From Pseudomonas sp. GM80 (GTDB lineage Bacteria > Pseudomonadota > Gammaproteobacteria > Pseudomonadales > Pseudomonadaceae): DNA of 64,000 nucleotides. Position 1 is the first letter of the stretch, and each line of letters starts with the position of its first letter. The stretch spans positions 31,359 to 95,358 of the forward strand of contig NZ_AKJD01000094.1 of NCBI RefSeq assembly GCF_000282515.1. The letters are read 5' to 3'. Both the position numbers and the translations under genes were made by a program. Below, one piece after another: positions 36,448 through 44,692 of the stretch. Under the pieces are notes generated by a model. That model did no database searches and was not told the DNA's origin. It saw only the letters and a list, made by a program, of their open reading frames with translations.

Positions 36448-37464
36448 ATGGCCCGTGGCGGCATTACCAAAGCACTGGTGCAGATTGCGCGCACAGCAAT
36501 CCTGGCGCGCGGCGAACACCCAAGCATCGATGCAGTACGCATCGAAATGGGCAACACCGGCTCGAAAACCACGATCCATCGCTATTTGAAGGAGCTGGAC
36601 GACGGCGCTCAACTGATCGAAGCCTCAGCAGAACCCATCGACGATGAGCTGACCGCCCTCGTCTCCCGTCTCGCTCAGCGACTGAAAGAGCAGGCGCAGG
36701 AGCCCATCGAGCAGGCTCGCGAGCAGTTCGAAGAACAGCGTGAGGCGCTGGAATCAGAGTTGAAGCAAGTTCGTCAGGCGCTGGAAAAAATCGAGCACGA
36801 GCACGGCATTCAAGGTGCAGCGCTGGAGCGCGAATCCGAAGCACTGAACAACACGCGCTCGATGCTGCAGACCGAACAAACCCGCAACGCCGGGTTGAAC
36901 CAGGCATTGGCGGACTTTGAATTGCGCTTGCAGGACAAGGACGAGCAGATCCGCTCGCTGGAAGAAAAGCATCTGCACGCTCGCGATGCGCTGGAACACT
37001 ACCGCAACGCCACCAGAGAACAGCGCGAACAGGAGCAGAGTCGCCACGAAGGCCAGGTACAGCAGATTCAGGCAGAACTGCGTCAGGCGCAACAAAGCGC
37101 GTTGGTGCGTCAGGACGAAATCACTCAATTGCACCGCGACAACGAACGCCTGCTGACCGAGAACCGCGGCACCCTGCGCGAACTGAACCTGATGCAGGAT
37201 CAGCTCAAGCAAAGCAATCAGCGCCAGGATCAATTGCTGGAACAGGCGACGCGCGTCGACAGCGAGCGCACCCTCCTCCAGGAACGCTTGCGCGTGGCCA
37301 CCCTGGAAAGCCAGACACTCAAGCAGAACATCGAGGAGCAGACGCTGCTCAATCAGTCGCTGGAAAAGGCATTAAGCAACGCTCAGACGAGCCTGGAAGA
37401 AAGCCAACGTCTGGCCACTACCGTTGCGGCAGCGCCAGACTCAGCCAAACCGAAGGACGCTTAA
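36448..37464 (+). CDS. KfrA-like DNA-binding coiled-coil protein
   Basis: A 338-residue protein with an N-terminal KfrA_N DNA-binding domain (ARGGITKALVQIARTAILAR then GNTGSKTTIHRYLKELDDG, residues 2-52). A very long Gln/Glu/Arg-rich alpha-helical coiled coil (about residues 65-325) and a short tail follow. Plasmid-borne KfrA is a nucleoid-associated transcriptional autoregulator linked to partition; chromosomal relatives are of unknown role. It lies divergent from the recombinase. Its stop codon TAA overlaps the stop of convergent gor by two bases. Confidence 0.88.
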   Translation: MARGGITKALVQIARTAILARGEHPSIDAVRIEMGNTGSKTTIHRYLKELDDGAQLIEASAEPIDDELTALVSRLAQRLKEQAQEPIEQAREQFEEQREALESELKQVRQALEKIEHEHGIQGAALERESEALNNTRSMLQTEQTRNAGLNQALADFELRLQDKDEQIRSLEEKHLHARDALEHYRNATREQREQEQSRHEGQVQQIQAELRQAQQSALVRQDEITQLHRDNERLLTENRGTLRELNLMQDQLKQSNQRQDQLLEQATRVDSERTLLQERLRVATLESQTLKQNIEEQTLLNQSLEKALSNAQTSLEESQRLATTVAAAPDSAKPKDA

Positions 37465-38819
37465 GCGCCGACCGGCGTACGCATGGTGACAAATTCTTCG
37501 GCGGCCGTCGGGTGTACCCCGATCGTGTCGTCGAAGTCACGCTTGGTCGCGCCAGCCTTCAGGGCAATCGCCAAACCCTGGACGATCTCGCCAGCGTCCG
37601 GACCGACCATGTGGCAGCCGAGGACTTTGTCGGTCTTGCCGTCGACTACCAGTTTCATCAGCGTCTTCTCCTGACACTCGGTCAGGGTCAGCTTCATCGG
37701 GCGGAAACGGCTTTCGAAAATCACCACGTCGTGACCAGCCTCGCGCGCCTCTTCTTCGGTCAAACCGACTGTACCGATGTTCGGCAGGCTGAACACTGCG
37801 GTCGGGATCATCTTGTAATCCACTGGACGGTATTGCTCAGGCTTGAACAGACGACGCGCTACGGCCATGCCTTCTGCCAGAGCCACAGGCGTCAGCTGTA
37901 CACGACCGATGACATCGCCCAGCGCCAGAATCGATGGCTCGCTGGTCTGGTATTGCTCGTCGACCTTGATGAAGCCTTTGTCGGTGAGCTGCACATCGGT
38001 GTTTTCCAGCCCCAGATTGTCGAGCATCGGACGCCGGCCGGTTGCATAGAAAATGCAATCCGCTTCCAGCTCACGACCATCCTTGAGGGTGGCTTTCAGG
38101 CTGCCGTCGGCCTGCTTGTCGATGCGCGCAATGTCGGCGTTGAATTGCAGATCCAGACCACGCTTGGTCAGCTCTTCCTGCAAATGCTTGCGCACCGAAC
38201 CATCGAAGCCGCGCAGGAACAGATCACCGCGATACAGCAGCGTGGTGTTCGCGCCGAGACCATGGAAAATCCCGGCGAACTCGACTGCGATGTAACCGCC
38301 GCCAACCACCAGCACACGTTTTGGCAGTTCTTTGAGGAAGAACGCCTCGTTCGAACCGATCGCATGCTCGCGCCCCGGAATCTCCGGAATCTGCGGCCAA
38401 CCACCGGTAGCAATCAGAATATTCTTCGCGGTAAAGCGCTCGCCATTCACCTCAACCTCATGCGGGCCGACAATCTTCGCGTGCGCTTCATGCAAGGTCA
38501 CGCCACTGTTGACCAGCAAATTGCGATAAATGCCGTTGAGCCGATTGATCTCGCGATCCTTGTTGGCAATCAGCGTCGCCCAATCGAAATTCGCTTCGCC
38601 CAGGCTCCAGCCAAAACCGGACGCCTGCTCAAAGTCTTCGGCGAAATGCGCGCCGTACACCAGCAACTTTTTCGGCACACAGCCGACGTTGACACAGGTC
38701 CCGCCCAGATAACGGCTCTCCGCCACCGCCACTTTCGCGCCAAAACCGGCCGCAAAACGCGCAGCGCGCACACCGCCGGAACCGGCACCAATCACATAAA
38801 GGTCAAAATCGTAGGCCAT
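37461..38819 (-). CDS. gor: Glutathione-disulphide reductase
   Basis: Reduces GSSG with NADPH in the cytoplasm. The 452 residues contain the FAD site LYVIGAGSGGVRAARF, the redox-active GGTCVNVGCVPKKLL with both cysteines, the NADPH site VVGGGYIAVEFAG followed by basic residues in YRGDLFLRGFD, and the dimer-interface HPTAAEEFVTM with the catalytic His. It is convergent with the kfrA-like gene, the two stop codons overlapping in cttaag. The start MAYDFDLYV is conventional. Confidence 0.97.
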   Translation of the reverse strand: MAYDFDLYVIGAGSGGVRAARFAAGFGAKVAVAESRYLGGTCVNVGCVPKKLLVYGAHFAEDFEQASGFGWSLGEANFDWATLIANKDREINRLNGIYRNLLVNSGVTLHEAHAKIVGPHEVEVNGERFTAKNILIATGGWPQIPEIPGREHAIGSNEAFFLKELPKRVLVVGGGYIAVEFAGIFHGLGANTTLLYRGDLFLRGFDGSVRKHLQEELTKRGLDLQFNADIARIDKQADGSLKATLKDGRELEADCIFYATGRRPMLDNLGLENTDVQLTDKGFIKVDEQYQTSEPSILALGDVIGRVQLTPVALAEGMAVARRLFKPEQYRPVDYKMIPTAVFSLPNIGTVGLTEEEAREAGHDVVIFESRFRPMKLTLTECQEKTLMKLVVDGKTDKVLGCHMVGPDAGEIVQGLAIALKAGATKRDFDDTIGVHPTAAEEFVTMRTPVGA

Positions 38820-38900
38820 TTCTATCTCCTCGGCAGGGGATCAGCATACCTGCAGATGCTCATTGGGCAAGCACTGCCATTCGCATGGGAGGGCAAAATG

Positions 38901-38926
38901 AAAAAACCCGCCGAAGCGGGTTTTTC
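38901..38926 (-). terminator. Rho-independent terminator of galU
   Basis: The stem aaaacccgc/gcgggtttt with loop cgaa lies 22 bases past the galU stop; A and T runs on both sides could let it work in both directions. Confidence 0.9.
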
Positions 38927-38947
38927 TTACAAACCAATCAAGCGCTC

Positions 38948-39787
38948 TTAGTAAGCCTTGCCAGTCTTGTAAAAGTTCTCGAAGCAGAAGTTTGTCGCTT
39001 CGATGTAGCCTTCAGCGCCACCGCAGTCGAAACGCTTGCCTTTGAATTTGTAGGCCATGACGCAGCCGTTCTGGGCTTGTTTCATCAGGGCGTCGGTGAT
39101 CTGGATTTCGCCGCCCTTGCCTGGCTCGGTTTGTTCGATCAGGTCGAAGATGTCCGGAGTCAGGATGTAACGGCCGATGATCGCCAGGTTCGACGGCGCA
39201 TCTTCCGGCTTTGGTTTCTCGACCATGCTGTGCACGCGATAGATGTCGTCGCGGATCATTTCGCCAGCGATTACGCCGTACTTGCTGGTTTCCTCTGGAT
39301 CGACTTCCTGGATGGCGATGATCGAGCAGCGGAACTGCTTGTACAGCTTGACCATTTGGGTCAGTACGCCGTCGCCGTCGAGGTTGACGCACAGGTCGTC
39401 CGCCAGTACCACGGCGAACGGTTCGTCACCGATCAGCGGACGACCGGTCAGGATCGCGTGGCCGAGGCCTTTCATTTCGGTCTGACGGGTGTAGGAGAAC
39501 GAGCACTCGTCGAGCAGTTTGCGGATACCGACCAGGTATTTCTCTTTGTCGGTGCCCTTGATCTGGTTTTCCAGCTCGTAGCTGATGTCGAAGTGGTCTT
39601 CCAGCGCGCGTTTGCCACGACCAGTCACGATGGAGATTTCAGTCAGGCCAGCGTCCAGAGCTTCTTCAACGCCGTACTGGATCAGTGGCTTGTTTACCAC
39701 CGGCAGCATTTCTTTGGGCATGGCTTTAGTCGCTGGCAGGAAGCGAGTACCGTAACCGGCTGCTGGGAACAAGCATTTCTTGATCAT
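38948..39787 (-). CDS. galU: UTP-glucose-1-phosphate uridylyltransferase
   Basis: Makes UDP-glucose for LPS and exopolysaccharides. The 279-residue protein carries the nucleotidyltransferase start AAGYGTRFLPATKAMPKEML, the AVVLADDLCVN metal-binding stretch and the VEKPKPEDAPSNLAIIGRYI substrate site. The length and opening MIKKCLFPAAGYGTR are standard for Pseudomonas GalU. It is monocistronic, with its own terminator. Confidence 0.96.
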   Translation of the reverse strand: MIKKCLFPAAGYGTRFLPATKAMPKEMLPVVNKPLIQYGVEEALDAGLTEISIVTGRGKRALEDHFDISYELENQIKGTDKEKYLVGIRKLLDECSFSYTRQTEMKGLGHAILTGRPLIGDEPFAVVLADDLCVNLDGDGVLTQMVKLYKQFRCSIIAIQEVDPEETSKYGVIAGEMIRDDIYRVHSMVEKPKPEDAPSNLAIIGRYILTPDIFDLIEQTEPGKGGEIQITDALMKQAQNGCVMAYKFKGKRFDCGGAEGYIEATNFCFENFYKTGKAY

Positions 39788-40045
39788 ATAAGTCCTTGAA
39801 AAGGCTGTGTGTACGAGTTTCGGCGCAGTCTAATCAGGCGGCGTGCACCTTACAATGCCCCGCACTGGCTAACCGATGCCATCATAGAGAAATATTCTCG
39901 CCGATAGTTCCGTTGGCGCCCTCAGGCAGCAAAATCAGCTTAGCCCAAAGATGCCGCCAAACTGCATCACCATACGCGCATCGCCCCCCAATGCGAGCAT
40001 TTGCCGGTATCATGGCGCCTTTGAACCAGCGAACGAGACAGATAG

Positions 40046-40231
40046 ATGGCCGCGGTAAAAATCGTCAACGGGTATGTGATCGACAAGAAAGACGGCAAGT
40101 GGACGCTGACCACGACCAACGGCGAGCACATCGCCGGCCCCTTCGACAGCGAGCAAATGGCGACTGATGTGGCATCGGTGTTTACCGACACGCCTGCATC
40201 GGCGAAGCGTCGTGGTAAAGATCAGGACTGA
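40046..40231 (+). CDS. Small conserved hypothetical protein, 61 aa
   Basis: Begins MAAVKIVNGYVIDKKDGKWT and ends in a charged tail SAKRRGKDQD. A GAGACAG stretch precedes the ATG and a strong terminator follows 19 bases after the stop, which together support a real gene. Predicted as a small mixed alpha/beta cytosolic protein. Family of unknown function. Confidence 0.75.
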   Translation: MAAVKIVNGYVIDKKDGKWTLTTTNGEHIAGPFDSEQMATDVASVFTDTPASAKRRGKDQD

Positions 40232-40250
40232 TCAAAGGCGACACGCCCCG

Positions 40251-40277
40251 AGCCCTGCCCATGTGCAGGGCTTTTTT
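40251..40277 (+). terminator. Rho-independent terminator
   Basis: agccctgc/gcagggct stem with loop ccatgt, then six T residues. Confidence 0.92.
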
Positions 40278-40370
40278 GTACGCGCGTGCAAACAAGTGGC
40301 CAATCGCTATAACCTTTTCACACGGGCGCTGTCAGAGCGTCTAGTCCCCCACGCTGAAGACGACATAACC

Positions 40371-40658
40371 ATGAACATGAATAAATTGCTGCCCCTTCTT
40401 GCGGTACTGGCGCTGAGCGGCTGCGCGACCTCAGAGACCACTTACCTGAACAACGGCGAACAGGGCCTGTCCATCGATTGCTCGGGCGAGGCCAACTCCT
40501 GGGCCACCTGCTACGAAAAGGCAGACGCCTCCTGCGCCGGTACCGGGTATCGCATCGTCGGGACTGACGGCACGCCGCAGCCCAAGGAAAGCGACAAAAC
40601 CCTCGGCGTCGACGTCGGCAATTACAAAAACCGCAGCGTCGTTGTGGTCTGCAAATAG
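40371..40658 (+). CDS. Small lipoprotein, 95 aa
   Basis: Starts MNMNKLLPLLAVLALSGCAT: a short signal peptide ending in the lipobox LSGC, so the mature protein is a lipid-anchored polypeptide of about 77 residues. Four further cysteines are in DCSGEANSWATCYEKA, SCAGTGYR and VVCK and are likely disulphide-bonded. The longer frame from 40167 lacks a ribosome site and overlaps the upstream gene. A second ATG at 40377 is also possible. Not recognised beyond the lipoprotein class. Confidence 0.85.
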   Translation: MNMNKLLPLLAVLALSGCATSETTYLNNGEQGLSIDCSGEANSWATCYEKADASCAGTGYRIVGTDGTPQPKESDKTLGVDVGNYKNRSVVVVCK

Positions 40659-40661
40659 CCG

Positions 40662-40892
40662 TTACATGTGGATTTCGGCGAACTTGATCCCCAGGCCGCG
40701 CACGACTTCGATCAAGTCGTCGAGCCGGTTGAAGGATTCGACTTCGTCGTTATCGTCGACCAGGAAGTAACTGCGCCCGGCGCTTTTCTTGAAAAAAACG
40801 ATCCACTCCCCCGGATTCGCCGGGTTTTGAATCACATGGGTGGCAGAGATCAGGCCCTCTACGTGGCGCTCCCGTACTTGCTCTCGCTTCAT
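40662..40892 (-). CDS. Small conserved hypothetical protein, 76 aa
   Basis: The ATG at 40892 (MKREQVRERHVEGLISATHV) has GGAG 5 bases upstream; the longer frame to 40940 runs into the terminator of the next gene. Small soluble protein with a phrase typical of short regulator-like or HTH-adjacent proteins (NPANPGEWIVFFKKSAGRSY). No family recognised. Convergent with the lipoprotein gene, 3 bases between stop codons. Confidence 0.75.
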   Translation of the reverse strand: MKREQVRERHVEGLISATHVIQNPANPGEWIVFFKKSAGRSYFLVDDNDEVESFNRLDDLIEVVRGLGIKFAEIHM

Positions 40893-40905
40893 CGCGACTC
40901 CATAA

Positions 40906-40941
40906 AGAAAAATGCCGTCACAGCAGGACTGTGACGGCATC
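40906..40941 (-). terminator. Rho-independent terminator
   Basis: atgccgtcacag/ctgtgacggcat stem followed on the minus strand by TTTTTCTTT. It ends transcription of the lipoprotein gene at 40965-41321. Confidence 0.9.
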
Positions 40942-40964
40942 GATGCTGATAACTGAAGAGTCTA

Positions 40965-41321
40965 TCAGCCAGAAATGCAGGCATTGGCAGCGTTACGCAC
41001 ATCCCGTGGGCGCACTGGCACGTTGGACATGCGCTCATGCAGCTTGATGCTGCTGCCGCCGGAGCGGTCTTCGATATCAAAGACCGCGGCCGGGCCGGAA
41101 GACAGTTTGCCCGGGACGATTACCCGAACCCCGTCCTTGTGCGGCTGCAACTGCAACGCACCACGGCTGTCCGCGAGCTTTTCGGCCAGGCACTGCGCAT
41201 ATTCATGGGGTTTCTTACCGGAGATCACACTCATGGTCGGCAGTGTTTCATTGATTTCGGAAACACTCGCGCAACCACCCATAGCCAGAATCAACGGCAC
41301 ACACACCACACCCCACTTCAT
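40965..41321 (-). CDS. Small lipoprotein, 118 aa
   Basis: MKWGVVCVPLILAMGGCASVS is a signal peptide with lipobox MGGC, so it is probably an outer-membrane lipoprotein. The mature part contains a conserved-looking PHEYAQCLAEKLADSRGALQ and ends NAANACISG; the two cysteines may pair. This type is widespread and unnamed in Pseudomonas. It has its own terminator. Confidence 0.85.
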   Translation of the reverse strand: MKWGVVCVPLILAMGGCASVSEINETLPTMSVISGKKPHEYAQCLAEKLADSRGALQLQPHKDGVRVIVPGKLSSGPAAVFDIEDRSGGSSIKLHERMSNVPVRPRDVRNAANACISG

Positions 41322-41532
41322 ACAAAACCTCCGTTAAAGACCGTCCGACAGCACAAATGCCGTTTTTCTCCGGGGCCTTCTGCATTTAACCCGCATCCGA
41401 TTGCGAATATCTGTTCAAAATTGTCAAACCAACGCCCGACGGCCAGATAATAACCCGTGCGGGCTGATAAACTGCGCCCAATCGACAAGCTATCGTTTTG
41501 ATTTTGTAGAAAAAGCCCTTCTGGAGGCGCCC

Positions 41533-41835
41533 ATGAAATTTATTCACCAGCGCGAGCACCTCAACGAAGACGACATCGTCGTCATCCAATGCTCGCAAAC
41601 CTGCAACATCCGTCTGATGAACGACGCCAACTTCCGCAGCTTTAAAAATGGCGGCCGTCACACCTATCACGGCGGCGCTTTCGACACGTTTCCGGCCCGC
41701 ATCACTGCACCGAGCACCGGTTTCTGGAACATCACCATCGACACCGTCAACCGTCGCCCGATCAGTGTTACGCGCAAACCGACGTTGACCCACTCGATCA
41801 AGATCATCCGTCGCTCCAGCACCAAACTCAGCTGA
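41533..41835 (+). CDS. DUF1883 domain protein, 100 aa
   Basis: The ATG at 41533 is preceded by GGAGG. MKFIHQREHLNEDDIVVIQC opens a small single-domain beta-rich protein; the phrases NIRLMNDANFRSFKNGG and FPARITAPSTGFWNITIDTV match what I recall of DUF1883. Function unknown; in some bacteria the domain is fused to TIR domains. Followed at 28 bases by a 57-codon gene, probably an operon. Confidence 0.8.
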   Translation: MKFIHQREHLNEDDIVVIQCSQTCNIRLMNDANFRSFKNGGRHTYHGGAFDTFPARITAPSTGFWNITIDTVNRRPISVTRKPTLTHSIKIIRRSSTKLS

Positions 41836-41863
41836 GCCGCCCCGCCCATTCAGACAGGTAAGC

Positions 41864-42037
41864 ATGACCGTGGCCCAAACGACCAAATACGTCATCAAGT
41901 ACAAGCTCAACGGTGAGCGCCGTTTCGAGTTCGCGCAACTGGTAAACGGCACCGAAGCAGAAGCCAAGGCCGAGCTCGACAAACTCCATGACTCGCAAGA
42001 CGTCATCAGCGATATCGCCGTCAGCAAAGCCCTGTAA
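41864..42037 (+). CDS. Small conserved protein, 57 aa
   Basis: ATG at 41864 with AGG 6 bases upstream; reads MTVAQTTKYVIKYKLNGERR, then FEFAQLVNGTEAEAKAELDK and ends VSKAL. Coding-like composition (GC-rich third positions) and alternating beta/alpha pattern. It follows the DUF1883 gene by 28 bases and precedes the oxygenase remnant. Unnamed. Confidence 0.6.
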   Translation: MTVAQTTKYVIKYKLNGERRFEFAQLVNGTEAEAKAELDKLHDSQDVISDIAVSKAL

Positions 42038-42131
42038 CACCCCGTCGGGGAGTTCGACCGCAAGCGGCGGATTGTTCTGCCGCAACGCCAAGCCCAGACT
42101 GACCGCCTCGACCTTGAGTCAAGGAGTCAGC

Positions 42132-42339
42132 ATGTCGATGTCCCCTTCCCGGCTGGAAACGCTCGGCTGGGCAAACCTGGAACACCAGTTGGATCAGCAC
42201 GGCTGCGTCATTATTCGCTCGCCACTGGGGCGCAAGGTGTAATCGACGGCGAATATCGGTGACCCTGCGTCACGGCGTCAGTCGCCTGCACAGTGGCAAT
42301 CGGCATACCCTAGGCATCATCTTTCACGACGCTTTGTGA
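42132..42339 (+). pseudogene. 2OG-Fe(II) oxygenase remnant with internal deletion
   Basis: An AAGGAG-led ATG at 42132 starts MSMSPSRLETLGWANLEHQL then DQHGCVIIRSPLG, the typical N-terminus of a Pseudomonas 2OG-Fe(II) oxygenase, and stops after 36 codons. From 42259, in another frame, the DNA reads VTLRHGVSRLHSGNRHTLGI then IFHDAL and TGA, the typical C-terminus of the same family. The central ~150 residues, with the iron-binding HxD...H, are gone. Both ends abut alkB and ada, where this oxygenase normally sits in other pseudomonads. An internal deletion with a frame change explains the pattern. The assignment is from memory of the family. Confidence 0.75.
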
Positions 42340-42344
42340 CTAGC

Positions 42345-43010
42345 ATGCACCCGAGCAATTTCGATCTATTCGCCGACCGCGAAACCGAGCAGCAACCGCG
42401 CGCCGAGCAAATTGGCGAGCAGTCGTGGCTGCTGCGCGGTTTTGCCCTGCCGTTGATCGAGCAACTGTTGCCCGCACTCGAGTCGATTCTCCTCGCAGCG
42501 CCCCTGCGTCACATGATGACGCCGGGCGGTTTCAGCATGTCGGTGGGCACCAGCAGTTGTGGGGCGCTGGGCTGGATCACTGATCGCACTGGCTATCGCT
42601 ATTCAAGTGTCGATCCGCTGAGCGGATCGCCGTGGCCGGCGTTGCCGCCGGTGTTTGCCGAGCTGGCCCATTCGGCGGCGACACGCGCAGGCTTTGCCGG
42701 GTTCGACGCCGATTCCTGCCTGATCAACCGATATGTCCCAGGCGCCAAGATGTCATTGCATCAAGACAAAGACGAAAAGGCCTACGCAGCACCGATCGTT
42801 TCGCTGTCGCTCGGGTTACCGGCGATGTTTCTGTTTGGCGGTTTCAATCGCAGTGACAAAAGCCAGCGTATTGCGCTGCTGCATGGCGATATGCTGATCT
42901 GGGGCGGCGTTGACCGTTTGCGCTTCCATGGCGTGTTGCCGATCAAGCAAGGTCGACACCCGCGCCTCGGCGAACAGCGGATCAACCTGACCTTCCGCGT
43001 TGCAGGATAA
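42345..43010 (+). CDS. alkB: DNA oxidative demethylase AlkB
   Basis: Repairs 1-methyladenine and 3-methylcytosine in DNA by Fe(II)/2-oxoglutarate-dependent oxidation. The 221-residue protein has INRYVPGAKMSLHQDKDE (2OG Tyr and the HxD iron ligands), RIALLHGDMLIWGG and the distal His and Arg in RLRFHGVLPIKQG and INLTFRVAG. An in-frame GTG at 42336 is also possible; neither start has a strong Shine-Dalgarno. It begins 5 bases after the oxygenase remnant and precedes ada. Confidence 0.95.
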   Translation: MHPSNFDLFADRETEQQPRAEQIGEQSWLLRGFALPLIEQLLPALESILLAAPLRHMMTPGGFSMSVGTSSCGALGWITDRTGYRYSSVDPLSGSPWPALPPVFAELAHSAATRAGFAGFDADSCLINRYVPGAKMSLHQDKDEKAYAAPIVSLSLGLPAMFLFGGFNRSDKSQRIALLHGDMLIWGGVDRLRFHGVLPIKQGRHPRLGEQRINLTFRVAG

Positions 43011-43110
43011 ATACAAAAGGATCGCCGGCAGAGTTTGACCGCAAGGCCCGGAGTGTTGCGGCCCGCGCCGCTGGTTAACCTGAATCAAACAGGCCAACGG
43101 ACTACCGCTC

Positions 43111-44175
43111 ATGAAAACGCTTTCGACCACCCTTAACATCGAAGACGATCCACGCTGGGCCGCCGTGATTGCCCGGGACCCTCGGGCGGACGGGCAGTTT
43201 GTCTATGCGGTTAAAACCACCGGCATCTATTGCCGCCCAAGCAGCCTCGCACGCTTGCCGAAGCCGCAGAATGTCGAGTTTTTCGACACCGCCGAACAGG
43301 CCGAGGCAGCGGGTTACCGGCCGAGCAAGCGCGCCGGCAAGGATCAAAGTGAAGTCGCCGCGCAGCATGCCGCGACTGTAGCGACGGCCTGCCGCCAGAT
43401 CGAATCTGCCGAGACGTTGCCGACGCTCAATCAACTGGCCGACACCGCCGGACTGAGCCCGTTTCACTTCCACCGCATATTCAAAGCCGCGACCGGCCTC
43501 ACACCCAAAGGCTATGCCGCCGCCCAGCGCTCGCGCAAAGTGCGCGAACGCCTGGCTGACGGTGGTTCGGTGACGGATGCGCTGTATGACGCAGGATTCA
43601 ATTCCAACAGCCGCTTCTACGAGGCAGCCGATCACGTGCTGGGCATGAAACCCGGCGACTATCGCGCTGCCGGGCAAAACAACGACATTCGTTTCGCCGT
43701 CGGCCAATGCTCGCTCGGGGCGATTCTGGTCGCGCAAAGCGAACGCGGGGTGTGCGCCATTCTGCTGGGCGATGATCCGCATCAACTGGTCTGCGATCTG
43801 CAGGATCAATTTCGCAAGGCGAATCTGATCGGTGCCGATGACGGTTTTGAGCAGTTGATTGCCAAGGTTGTGGGGTTTGTCGAAGCGCCGGCGATTGGCC
43901 TGGATTTGCCACTGGATGTCCGTGGCACCGCGTTTCAGGAGCGCGTTTGGCAAGCGCTGCGGGAAATCCCCGCCGGCAGCACTGCCAGTTATGCCGACAT
44001 TGCTCAACGCATCGGCGCCCCAACGTCCATGCGTGCCGTGGCCCAAGCGTGTGGCGCCAACCGGCTGGCCGTGGCGATCCCCTGCCATCGCGTGGTGCGC
44101 AGCGACGGCAATCTGTCCGGCTATCGCTGGGGTGTTGAGCGTAAACGCCAGTTGCTTGAGCGCGAGCTGACTTAG
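43111..44175 (+). CDS. ada: Ada: O6-methylguanine-DNA methyltransferase/AraC-type activator, degenerate N-terminal zinc site
   Basis: A 354-residue fusion: N-terminal Ada zinc domain (residues 12-80), AraC-type helix-turn-helix (about 95-180) and C-terminal methyltransferase (about 190-350) with the acceptor Cys325 in AIPCHRVV. In E. coli Ada the N-terminal zinc is held by Cys38, 42, 69 and 72, with Cys38 accepting methyl from phosphotriesters. Here the matching positions read Cys41 (YCRPSS), Ser45, Ser72 and Ala75 (RPSKRA), so only the acceptor-equivalent Cys remains. The methyltransferase should work, but methyl-triester sensing as in E. coli is doubtful. The stop codon overlaps the convergent neighbour. 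Confidence 0.93.
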   Translation: MKTLSTTLNIEDDPRWAAVIARDPRADGQFVYAVKTTGIYCRPSSLARLPKPQNVEFFDTAEQAEAAGYRPSKRAGKDQSEVAAQHAATVATACRQIESAETLPTLNQLADTAGLSPFHFHRIFKAATGLTPKGYAAAQRSRKVRERLADGGSVTDALYDAGFNSNSRFYEAADHVLGMKPGDYRAAGQNNDIRFAVGQCSLGAILVAQSERGVCAILLGDDPHQLVCDLQDQFRKANLIGADDGFEQLIAKVVGFVEAPAIGLDLPLDVRGTAFQERVWQALREIPAGSTASYADIAQRIGAPTSMRAVAQACGANRLAVAIPCHRVVRSDGNLSGYRWGVERKRQLLERELT

Positions 44176-44630
44176 CGAATACCGATATGGACCGCGACTG
44201 ACTCGGGGCCGGTGTAGCTTTCGAAATCAGTCGCGAAGCGCCGTTGAATTTGTGGGTTGGCCTCGAAGAAGGTCCAAATCTTGCCCCAAATGGCAATCAC
44301 TGCATCAGGCAGCGGCCCCTGCGCCTCGAACACCAGATAGTCGCCTGCTTCAATGGTGACTGACTGGAAATCCGCAGAAGGCTCGTCCACCGCAACACCC
44401 GCCGTGACATCGAATGCGCCCGTGGCATCGGCCTCGTAAGCCGAATACACGCCGTAGACCGGAGAACCGACGCGTTTGCCGGGAATAACCTCGGCCAAGC
44501 CCTTAGCGAAAAACTCCCCCCACATCGGGCCAATGTTCGCTGTTTCAGGGTTGGGTTCTACTGCATTGGTCGTGCGCACACGCAGACCCGAGACCGTGAA
44601 CGCGTCGATCTGCTGTCGTTTCAAGTCCAT
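44172..44630 (-). CDS. GyrI-like small-molecule-binding domain protein
   Basis: A 152-residue protein matching the AraC effector-binding/GyrI-like fold: MDLKRQQIDAFTVSGLRVRT at the start, NIGPMWGEFFAKGLAEVIPG, VYGVYSAYEADATGAFDVTA and EAGDYLVFEAQGPLPDAV. Stand-alone members bind ligands or, as SbmC, inhibit gyrase; the role here is unknown. Convergent with ada, the two stop codons overlapping by two bases. Confidence 0.85.
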   Translation of the reverse strand: MDLKRQQIDAFTVSGLRVRTTNAVEPNPETANIGPMWGEFFAKGLAEVIPGKRVGSPVYGVYSAYEADATGAFDVTAGVAVDEPSADFQSVTIEAGDYLVFEAQGPLPDAVIAIWGKIWTFFEANPQIQRRFATDFESYTGPESVAVHIGIR

Positions 44631-44692
44631 CGAAAAATCCGCTCCCTGCTGATTGAGTGCGGCTGTGCAGCGCCGCGATGGCGCTTACTGTG

